NCBI RefSeq assembly: GCF_004104075.1 | Contig: NZ_QOVK01000030.1 | Location: 1 to 43,463 of the forward strand | Direction: 5' to 3' | Origin: Leeuwenhoekiella polynyae | GTDB lineage: Bacteria > Bacteroidota > Bacteroidia > Flavobacteriales > Flavobacteriaceae | DNA: 43,463 nucleotides | Shown: positions 26,139-32,293 of the stretch, piece by piece | Layout of the letters: every line of letters begins with the position of its first letter | How positions within the stretch are numbered: position 1 is the stretch's first letter | Notes under the pieces: generated by a model | What the model saw: only the letters and a program-made list of their open reading frames with translations | Database searches by the model: none | Told to the model about the DNA's origin: nothing | Position numbers and translations under genes: made by a program

Positions 26139-26618
26139 ATGGTAGGAATCATAATGGGAAGCACCAGTGATATGCCGGTGATGCAAGCTGCAATAGATAT
26201 TCTTGAAAATTTTGGTATCGCTACTGAGATAGACATCGTGTCTGCTCACCGTACACCAGATAAACTTTTTGATTATGGCAAAAATGCGCACGAACGCGGC
26301 ATACAGGTAATTATTGCAGGTGCCGGTGGGGCAGCGCATCTTCCGGGAATGATTGCTTCATTATCACCGTTACCGGTAATTGGCGTTCCTGTAAAATCTC
26401 GTAATTCTATTGATGGCTGGGATTCTGTACTTTCAATATTACAAATGCCAGGCGGCGTTCCTGTAGCAACCGTTGCATTAGACGGAGCACAAAATGCGGG
26501 TATTCTTGCTGCTCAGATTCTTGGAGCTTCAGATGCTGTCGTTCGTGAGAAAGTGATTCAGTATAAAACCGGCTTAAAAGATAAGGTTATACAAGGCGCG
26601 GCTTCGATTAAGAAATAA
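26139..26618 (+). CDS. purE: N5-CAIR mutase (class I PurE)
   Basis: 159-residue class I PurE, which rearranges N5-CAIR to CAIR and so uses the product of the adjacent PurK. Signature segments are GIIMGSTSDMPVM (3-15), IVSAHRTPDKLFDY with the catalytic His, and IAGAGGAAHLPGMIASL. The presence of PurK next door supports the class I (bacterial mutase) rather than class II (AIR carboxylase) role. A GC hairpin follows 4 nt after the stop. Confidence 0.96.
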   Translation: MVGIIMGSTSDMPVMQAAIDILENFGIATEIDIVSAHRTPDKLFDYGKNAHERGIQVIIAGAGGAAHLPGMIASLSPLPVIGVPVKSRNSIDGWDSVLSILQMPGGVPVATVALDGAQNAGILAAQILGASDAVVREKVIQYKTGLKDKVIQGAASIKK

Positions 26619-26622
26619 AAAA

Positions 26623-26641
26623 GAGCCGCTAAAAGCGGCTC
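26623..26641. terminator. GC hairpin after purE, T-run on the opposite strand
   Basis: Stem GAGCCGCT (26623-26630) pairs with AGCGGCTC (26634-26641) around AAA. On the plus strand the hairpin is followed by AGTATAG, not by T. The T-run lies on the minus strand (plus-strand A7 before the stem). It may act as an RNA 3'-end stabiliser for purE, or terminate antisense transcription. Confidence 0.6.
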
Positions 26642-26826
26642 AGTATAGAAATGTCAAGGTAAATTAAAGTATTTATTAACCATTCTAAATATTATTAATC
26701 AAACCCATCTACAAATCTATTCCAGTTTTTTCGTGTATTAAATTTAAACGAAATTAAGTATAATACTCGACAAAGACATCACAACTCTAGCTTAAATGCT
26801 TATTCTTTAAAAAACACTATACGAAA

Positions 26827-28860
26827 TTGAAAGATTCAGAAAATATATTGCTTAAAAATTTTGATATCGCACCTTTTGATGCAATTCAAGATACTGACTA
26901 TAAACCGGCTATTGAACAAGCTATACTAGAAGCTCGTAAGGAAATCGACCTAATTGCAAATTCTAGTGAACCTCCAACTTTTGAAAATACGATAGCTGCT
27001 TTAGATTATGCGGGCTATAAGTTAGATCGTATTACCAGCGCTTTTTTTAACATAAACAGTGCAGAGACGAATGAGACTATTCAAAAAACAGCTCAAGAAG
27101 TATCTCCGCTATTATCAGAGTTTTCTAACGACATTACACTAAACGAAACCCTATTCAAACGTGTAAAACACGTTTTTGATACTAAGGATTCTCTAGAACT
27201 CAGTAGAGAGCAACAGGTTCTTCTTGAAAAGAAGTACAAAGGTTTTTCTCGAAATGGAGCAAATCTTCCTGAAGATAAAAAAGCACGCTTACGTGAAATA
27301 GACACTCAACTTTCTAAACTCGCGTTGACTTTTGGTGAGAATATTTTAGCCGAAACGAACAAATTTGAGCTCCACATTACTGATGAAGCTGATCTTGCCG
27401 GTTTGCCGGAAAGCACTATAGAGAGTGCTTCACAGACTGCTGAAGAAAAGGAAAAAGAAGGTTGGATCTTCACACTAGAATACCCCAGCTATATTCCTTT
27501 TATGAAGTATGCCGAAAATCGTGAACTACGAAAAAAAATGGCGATTGCTTTTGGCGCAAAAGGTTTTCATAATGACGAGTTGGATAATCAGGACAACGTT
27601 TTAACTATCGTAAACCTGCGTCACGAACGTGCAAATTTACTGGGCTATAAAACTCACGCCCACTTTGTACTTGAGGAGCGTATGGCTAAAGCTCCCGAGA
27701 ATGTTGAGCGATTTTTAGAAGATCTACTTGAAAAAGCAAAACCTGCAGCAGAGCTGGAATTTAAACAGCTGGAAAACTTTGCTAAAGAACGAGACGGGAT
27801 AGAGCAATTACAAAAATGGGATAGCGCTTTTTATTCTGAAAAGTTAAAACAACAGCTTTTTGAATTGGATGATGAATTGCTGAAACCCTATTTCAAACTT
27901 GAGAATGTCATAGACGGTGTATTTAATGTTGCTAAAAAATTATACGGACTACGTTTCTTGGAGGTTTTTGATATCCCAAAATATCATAAGGATGTAAAAA
28001 CCTATCAGGTATTTGATGATAAAGATAATTTTGAAGCTCTTTTTTATGCTGATTTTCATCCGCGCGCCGGCAAACGTGGCGGAGCCTGGATGACCCAATT
28101 TAAAGGGCAATTCATAAAAGACGGCGTTAATGAAAGACCACACGTTTCTAATGTGTGTAACTTCACCAAGCCTACCCCTTCTAAGCCTTCTTTACTAACG
28201 TTTAATGAGGTTACCACTTTATTTCACGAGTTTGGTCACGGCTTACACGGGATGCTTGCAAACACTACATATCCTAGTTTGTCCGGTCCTTCTGTATTTT
28301 GGGATTTTGTAGAGTTACCGAGTCAGGTTTTAGAGAACTGGTGTTATGAGCCTGAAGCTCTGGCGCTTTTCGCAAAGCATTACGAAACCGGAGAAACCAT
28401 CCCGATGGTATTGATCGATAAAATTAAAAAGGCTGCAAACTTTCAAGAAGGAATGCAAACCTTGCGTCAATTGAGTTTTGGTATACTAGATATGTCCTGG
28501 CATGCAACAGATCCTAGCGGAATTAAAAATGTAAAAGCTCACGAAACAGCAGCTTTTGAGGGAACAAAATTATATCCTGATGTAGCCGAAAACTGCATGA
28601 GTGTAGCATTTTCTCACATTTTTCAAGGAGGGTACTCAAGTGGCTATTATTCTTATAAATGGGCTGAAGTTCTGGATGCAGACGCTTTTGCATATTTTAA
28701 AGAAAATGGTATTTTTAATAAAGAAGTTGCAGATAAGTTCAAAAATCATATCCTTTCTCAAGGAGGCACCGAAGATCCTATGGTGTTGTATAAGCGCTTC
28801 CGCGGAAAAGAACCCAATCCTGAAGCACTATTAAAAAGAGCAGGGTTGATTAAATCCTAA
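26827..28860 (+). CDS. M3 family oligopeptidase / peptidyl-dipeptidase
   Basis: 677-residue zinc metallopeptidase of family M3 (oligopeptidase A / Dcp type), degrading cytoplasmic oligopeptides. The active site is HEFGH (His467, Glu468, His471) with the third ligand Glu496 in FWDFVELPSQ, the spacing expected for M3. ADFHPRAGKRGGAWMTQF, HVSNVCNFTKP and FSHIFQGGYSSGYYSYKWAEVLDADAF are family hallmarks. There is no signal peptide. Translation starts at TTG 26827 (MKDSENILLKNFDIAPFDAI); I found no in-frame ATG that preserves the family N-terminus. A small membrane-protein gene follows after 3 nt. The 208-nt upstream gap holds an inverted repeat TTTCGT/ACGAAA (26729-26753) but no clear -7 box. Confidence 0.92.
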   Translation: MKDSENILLKNFDIAPFDAIQDTDYKPAIEQAILEARKEIDLIANSSEPPTFENTIAALDYAGYKLDRITSAFFNINSAETNETIQKTAQEVSPLLSEFSNDITLNETLFKRVKHVFDTKDSLELSREQQVLLEKKYKGFSRNGANLPEDKKARLREIDTQLSKLALTFGENILAETNKFELHITDEADLAGLPESTIESASQTAEEKEKEGWIFTLEYPSYIPFMKYAENRELRKKMAIAFGAKGFHNDELDNQDNVLTIVNLRHERANLLGYKTHAHFVLEERMAKAPENVERFLEDLLEKAKPAAELEFKQLENFAKERDGIEQLQKWDSAFYSEKLKQQLFELDDELLKPYFKLENVIDGVFNVAKKLYGLRFLEVFDIPKYHKDVKTYQVFDDKDNFEALFYADFHPRAGKRGGAWMTQFKGQFIKDGVNERPHVSNVCNFTKPTPSKPSLLTFNEVTTLFHEFGHGLHGMLANTTYPSLSGPSVFWDFVELPSQVLENWCYEPEALALFAKHYETGETIPMVLIDKIKKAANFQEGMQTLRQLSFGILDMSWHATDPSGIKNVKAHETAAFEGTKLYPDVAENCMSVAFSHIFQGGYSSGYYSYKWAEVLDADAFAYFKENGIFNKEVADKFKNHILSQGGTEDPMVLYKRFRGKEPNPEALLKRAGLIKS

Positions 28861-28863
28861 TGA

Positions 28864-29166
28864 ATGGCACAGCGTCTTAATTGTAATAGCAATTTAAACT
28901 CAATAAGTATTTACAAAAGCTTTCTGAGTTACAAAGGCTACTCCAATATTGAATGTAAAAGCTGTGGTTCGTTAATAGTTCACAGTGCGAAAAACAGATT
29001 ATATGGCGGTTTAATTGTTGGAACATCAATATTAATGTCTTTTCTATATTTTGGTTCTAAAAATCCAAGCGTAGAGAATGTATTAATAGGGATTGGCATA
29101 GCAGCTATTATATTTTTATTGGGCTCCTTACTCATAACTCCGCTTTTGCAATTTGAAAACAAATAA
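28864..29166 (+). CDS. Small membrane protein with CxxC motif
   Basis: 100-residue protein of no family I recognise. The N-terminus has NIECKSCGSLIVHS, a single CxxC knuckle (plus a separate NCNSN), possibly half of a zinc ribbon. Two hydrophobic segments follow (about 47-65 and 74-95, LIVGTSILMSFLYFG and VLIGIGIAAIIFLLGSLLI). It starts 3 nt after the M3 peptidase stop, so is probably cotranscribed, and ends in a bidirectional terminator whose stem includes its last stop base. Coding is supported by the tight spacing and the coherent two-TM topology. Confidence 0.65.
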   Translation: MAQRLNCNSNLNSISIYKSFLSYKGYSNIECKSCGSLIVHSAKNRLYGGLIVGTSILMSFLYFGSKNPSVENVLIGIGIAAIIFLLGSLLITPLLQFENK

Positions 29167-29206
29167 AATAAGCCTTCTAGAAGTTATACTTTTAGAAGGC
29201 TTATTT
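29166..29206. terminator. Bidirectional terminator shared by two convergent genes
   Basis: A 14-bp perfect stem, AAATAAGCCTTCTA (29166-29179) with TAGAAGGCTTATTT (29193-29206), loop 13 nt, with T-rich flanks on both strands. It includes the last stop base of the upstream plus gene and the stop codon of the minus-strand glycosyltransferase. Confidence 0.85.
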
Positions 29207-30427
29207 ATTCTTCTCCTCAATCCATTTACTCATAAACTTTGAAGCTTGTAGCGATTGATGCCAAAGCATTGCCCCTGTAAAATTTGCTTGACGATGCTGT
29301 TCTAAATTTTTCAGAAGCTCATTTATTTTTGAATGAAATAGGGGTTGCCAATAACTTTGTAGAAAACGCTCATTTATAATTTTAACTCCATTTTTTTGTG
29401 CTTTTGACCAAGCTTTGGAGTCTTTATAAAGGCTGACTGCAGCATCTGCAAAATCATTAAAATCATCAGTTACGCTTCCGTTAAAAGGCAATGTGCCGTG
29501 CATGCCTTCAGCACCAACTTTTGTAGTTACAGCAGGAGTACCACACTGCATCGCATCTAGCAATTTTCCTTTTAAACCGGCTCCTGTAAGTAATGGGGCA
29601 AGTAAAACACGTGCATCTTCAATAACCTCGTGTGCACTTTCGGCTCTGCCTAAGACATAGAAATTTTCTTTAGGATTGTGTAGCTGGGTGTGTTTTTCTG
29701 CGGGGTATGAACCGTAAACACGCATTTCTGCATCAGGTAACTGTTTACGAATTATGGGCCAGATTTCGGTTTTTAAATACCGTACTGAAAGCCAATTGGG
29801 TTCGTGTCTAAAATTACCAATGGTCACAAAATGCTTTCGTTTCTCAAAAGGCTTCCAAATAGAAATCACCTCATCAGAAATAGGTTCCACCAGAAAAGGC
29901 AAATAAAACAATTGTTGATCAGGAACATTAAAAAAATCGTTCAATACTTCCATCTCAAATTCTGAAATAACCAGGGTCAAATCACAGCGATATATACTCG
30001 CCAATTCGCGCTTTGCAAAATCGTTATGGAAATACTTTTCAGAAAAAGACTCTCCGGCTTTTAAAGCTGCTTCGCGCCCTTTTCTAAGTCCGTGCAAGTC
30101 TATCGTTTCTAAAATCCGTACCGCATCTGGACACTGCTCTTTTACACGCCAGCCAAATTGTTCTTCAATAACAAACTTGTCAAAAACAACCACCTGGGGA
30201 TTTAAATCTTTAATGTAAGTATCAAAACTGCTGTTATTAAGTTGGATGATCTCTTCTGCCACATTAATTTTTGATAAGTCTTCAGACAATGGTGTTTTAC
30301 CGGCTGCGCAGGCAAAATGCACTTCAGCGCTCTTATTCTGAAACGCTTTGATCAATTGCATAATACGGGTTCCTGCAGCAGAAGAAACCGGCTCTGGCCA
30401 TACATTACCTAAGAAGAGTACTTTCAT
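29201..30427 (-). CDS. Glycosyltransferase family 4-like protein
   Basis: 408-residue GT-B fold glycosyltransferase. The N-terminal domain opens MKVLFLGNVWPEPVSSAAGTRIMQLI, with an SAAG acceptor-side loop. The C-terminal nucleotide-sugar domain has KRKHFVTIGNFRHEPN, DAEMRVYGSYP, NFYVLGRAES and the GT4-type donor motif LLTGAGLKGKLLDAMQCGTPAVTT. Acceptor and sugar are not predictable; no glycan cluster surrounds it. Its promoter box TATATTTG (30432-30439) ends 4 nt before the ATG, and it diverges from the GbsR-like regulator across an 83-nt region containing an operator-like palindrome, so it may belong to that regulon. Confidence 0.85.
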   Translation of the reverse strand: MKVLFLGNVWPEPVSSAAGTRIMQLIKAFQNKSAEVHFACAAGKTPLSEDLSKINVAEEIIQLNNSSFDTYIKDLNPQVVVFDKFVIEEQFGWRVKEQCPDAVRILETIDLHGLRKGREAALKAGESFSEKYFHNDFAKRELASIYRCDLTLVISEFEMEVLNDFFNVPDQQLFYLPFLVEPISDEVISIWKPFEKRKHFVTIGNFRHEPNWLSVRYLKTEIWPIIRKQLPDAEMRVYGSYPAEKHTQLHNPKENFYVLGRAESAHEVIEDARVLLAPLLTGAGLKGKLLDAMQCGTPAVTTKVGAEGMHGTLPFNGSVTDDFNDFADAAVSLYKDSKAWSKAQKNGVKIINERFLQSYWQPLFHSKINELLKNLEQHRQANFTGAMLWHQSLQASKFMSKWIEEKNK

Positions 30428-30431
30428 AACG

Positions 30432-30439
30432 CAAATATA
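30432..30439 (-). promoter_or_regulatory. -7 promoter box of the GT4 gene (leaderless arrangement)
   Basis: On the minus strand this reads TATATTTG, an exact consensus match. The 4 nt CGTT separate it from the ATG at 30427, so the mRNA is predicted to be leaderless. Confidence 0.65.
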
Positions 30440-30464
30440 GTTTTACCGCAGCAATAAAAATAAG

Positions 30465-30482
30465 TTTCAATAAATATTGAAA
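30465..30482. promoter_or_regulatory. Operator-like inverted repeat, copy 1 (GbsR-type regulator)
   Basis: TTTCAATAAATATTGAAA: 8-bp arms TTTCAATA / TATTGAAA around AA. It lies between two divergent promoters and covers the TTG at 30477-30479, which sits 19 nt upstream of the regulator's -7 box, so binding would block RNA polymerase. A related copy is at 31033-31050. Assignment to the adjacent regulator is inferred. Confidence 0.65.
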
Positions 30483-30498
30483 TTTTAAAAATAAATAC

Positions 30499-30506
30499 TA
30501 TATTTG
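30499..30506 (+). promoter_or_regulatory. -7 promoter box of the gbsR-like gene (leaderless arrangement)
   Basis: TATATTTG, an exact consensus match, with TTG at 30477-30479 as -33 element (19-nt spacer). AAAC separates it from the ATG at 30511. Confidence 0.7.
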
Positions 30507-30510
30507 AAAC

Positions 30511-31014
30511 ATGGAATTCAAGGAAGCAAAAGATCAATTTTTACAAACCTGGGGAGCATTAGGTTCTCAGTGGGGCATTAATAAAACGATGGCTCAGATT
30601 CACGCGCTATTGATGATCTCTCCAGATTCGCTTTCTATGGAAGAAGTGATGGAAGAACTGCAAATCTCCCGCGGAAATGCAAGTATGAACCTTCGAGGTT
30701 TGATTGATTGGGGAATTGTTTATAAAGAGTATAAGCCCGGTGAACGCAAAGAATATTTTAAAGCAGATCAAGATGTTGACTCGCTGGCACGTAAAATTGC
30801 CATCGAACGCAGTAAGCGAGAAATCAAACCTGCATTGCGTGTACTCGCAGATGTTAAAAACTTTAACGACAACCCAAGTAATGAAGCTCAAAAGTTTAAA
30901 ATGAAGACCGAAGAGCTTTATGAATTTGTGAGTAAGGCAGATACGATGCTTGGTAAAATAGTAAACCAAAAAGAAAACTGGATTACTAAAACTATCATGA
31001 AACTGATGAGTTAA
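30511..31014 (+). CDS. GbsR/MarR-family transcriptional regulator
   Basis: 167-residue winged-helix regulator of the GbsR branch of the MarR-like family. The helix-turn-helix and wing span about 40-85 (SMEEVMEELQISRGNASMNLRGLIDWGIVYKEYKPGERKEYFKA). C-terminal helices (about 90-165) probably dimerise. GbsR homologues control osmoprotectant genes in Bacillus, but no such genes are here. The operator-like palindrome in its promoter suggests autoregulation, and a second copy follows the gene, before the membrane-protein genes. The first ATG lies 4 nt after the -7 box, so it is probably translated from a leaderless mRNA. Confidence 0.85.
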   Translation: MEFKEAKDQFLQTWGALGSQWGINKTMAQIHALLMISPDSLSMEEVMEELQISRGNASMNLRGLIDWGIVYKEYKPGERKEYFKADQDVDSLARKIAIERSKREIKPALRVLADVKNFNDNPSNEAQKFKMKTEELYEFVSKADTMLGKIVNQKENWITKTIMKLMS

Positions 31015-31032
31015 TATTTTTTTAAATAATAA

Positions 31033-31050
31033 TTTCAATATTTTCTGAAA
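31033..31050. promoter_or_regulatory. Operator-like inverted repeat, copy 2
   Basis: TTTCAATATTTTCTGAAA, an imperfect dyad matching copy 1 in outer arms. With the following TTTAAAAATAA, 25 of 30 positions agree with the block at 30465-30494. It lies in the 52-nt gap between the regulator and the first membrane-protein gene. No TAnnTTTG box follows this copy. Confidence 0.6.
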
Positions 31051-31066
31051 CTTTAAAAATAACGAG

Positions 31067-31414
31067 ATGAATTATAACCTTCTTTCTTATAGTATTTATA
31101 TAATTCTGATGGTGATTATTATCTACAGCATCGGCAAGGTATGCTACACAAACGGCAAAGCTTTTATTTTAAATGCAATCCAAGACGAAGAACTTACTAT
31201 CAGAACCAACAAATCACTTTTAGCAGGTTACTATTTAGTGAATATTGGGTTTGTAATATATACAGTACAGGGATGGCCAGAAATTGTGAGTTCTCTAGAG
31301 ATAATAAATAAGATAAGCACATACGTAGGCTCTTTATTAATCGCACTCGCGTTACTTCATTTTTTCAACATTTATTTTATAACCCACCTACTCAAAAAAA
31401 TTATTAATCATTAA
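31067..31414 (+). CDS. Small three-TM membrane protein, paralogue of the next gene
   Basis: 115-residue predicted inner-membrane protein of no named family. Hydrophobic helices at about 7-27, 51-68 and 86-105. It aligns with the following gene along its length: NGKAFILNAIQ-DEEL-TNKS-GYYLVNIGF here against NGRLFMIDIFKGKEE-TNKL-GFYLLNIGF there, plus a shared FFNI near the C-terminus. The NG-x-x-F loop and TNK-x6-YL-x-NIGF are thus the conserved features. It lies downstream of the GbsR-like regulator in an apparent operon. Confidence 0.7.
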   Translation: MNYNLLSYSIYIILMVIIIYSIGKVCYTNGKAFILNAIQDEELTIRTNKSLLAGYYLVNIGFVIYTVQGWPEIVSSLEIINKISTYVGSLLIALALLHFFNIYFITHLLKKIINH

Positions 31415-31425
31415 TTCAATTACTT

Positions 31426-31806
31426 ATGGAAACTTCAAAAATTCTAGTCGGCTATTTTATCTACTTACCCATCACCATTGCATTAACGCTTTTCGTATCA
31501 AACATACTTTTCAAAAACGGCAGGTTGTTTATGATAGATATCTTTAAAGGGAAGGAAGAAATTGCTTTAGCTACAAATAAGCTATTTAAAGTAGGATTCT
31601 ATCTTTTAAACATTGGTTTTGCTCTTTTAATTATGGAGATTCACGACTATGGCTTCGATGACACCTATCAAAATCTAGCCGAAGTTTTAAGTTCTAAAAT
31701 TGGTGGATTTACGATCTATTTAGGCTTAATGCTATTCTTCAATATATTTTTATTCTTTAGAGGAAGAAAAAAATCAAGACAAACTTTGAAAACTCAACAG
31801 TTATGA
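31426..31806 (+). CDS. Small three-TM membrane protein, tandem paralogue
   Basis: 126-residue predicted inner-membrane protein, a tandem duplicate of the upstream gene (11-nt gap). Hydrophobic helices at about 8-28, 55-71 and 93-112. Conserved block: NGRLFMIDIFKGKEEIALATNK followed by VGFYLLNIGFALLI. A basic tail (RGRKKSRQTLK) is likely cytoplasmic. Its stop overlaps the next start as ATGA, indicating translational coupling. Function unknown; a heteromeric membrane complex with its paralogue is a reasonable guess. Confidence 0.7.
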   Translation: METSKILVGYFIYLPITIALTLFVSNILFKNGRLFMIDIFKGKEEIALATNKLFKVGFYLLNIGFALLIMEIHDYGFDDTYQNLAEVLSSKIGGFTIYLGLMLFFNIFLFFRGRKKSRQTLKTQQL

Positions 31807-32243
31807 AACTCCAAGAGAAAGCTGTAAAAGGAGGAGTTTTATTGGCAACATTTGGTATCATATCGTTTTTAGCTATTATGCATTTCTTTTTTGATTCTTT
31901 CAAATATGCATTTAACAATGATATTATAAACTTCTTTTTGATTGCCTGTATAATTAATTACACTGTAAGTATTTGTGTAAGCAACTGGTGCTTAAAAGCT
32001 ATTTCAAATGGAAGAAATTCAAAGTTAATGGGCTTAGTTTTTACATTGTTGTCGTTAATTATATTTTCTATGCTCTTCAACATTCCTTATTTTATATATG
32101 AATGCATTACTAATACCAAATACATTACTGATCACTTAACCATTCTATGGGTCTCTCCCATATATTGTTTTATTATGGGTTTTATTCCCGCCGTTATAAT
32201 CGGGGTACCATACGGACTTTATCTTGATGACGATTTGTTGTAA
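31803..32243 (+). CDS. Four-TM membrane protein in the GbsR-like operon
   Basis: 146-residue predicted inner-membrane protein, not recognised as a known family and not obviously homologous to the two before it. Hydrophobic segments at about 11-30, 41-62, 77-98 and 115-139 (VSPIYCFIMGFIPAVIIGVPYGLYL), ending in acidic LDDDLL. It overlaps the upstream gene by 4 nt, and a strong terminator follows, marking the end of the regulator-membrane protein operon. Confidence 0.65.
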   Translation: MKLQEKAVKGGVLLATFGIISFLAIMHFFFDSFKYAFNNDIINFFLIACIINYTVSICVSNWCLKAISNGRNSKLMGLVFTLLSLIIFSMLFNIPYFIYECITNTKYITDHLTILWVSPIYCFIMGFIPAVIIGVPYGLYLDDDLL

Positions 32244-32246
32244 AAC

Positions 32247-32274
32247 AAAAACCCCCGCAAATGCGGGGGTTTTA
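32247..32274. terminator. Bidirectional terminator between membrane-protein operon and gcvP
   Basis: A GC-rich hairpin AAAACCCCCGC / GCGGGGGTTTT around AAAT (stem arms about 32248-32258 and 32263-32273), flanked by A-rich and T-rich runs. It can serve both convergent units. Confidence 0.9.
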
Positions 32275-32293
32275 ACATTATTATCATAATAAA

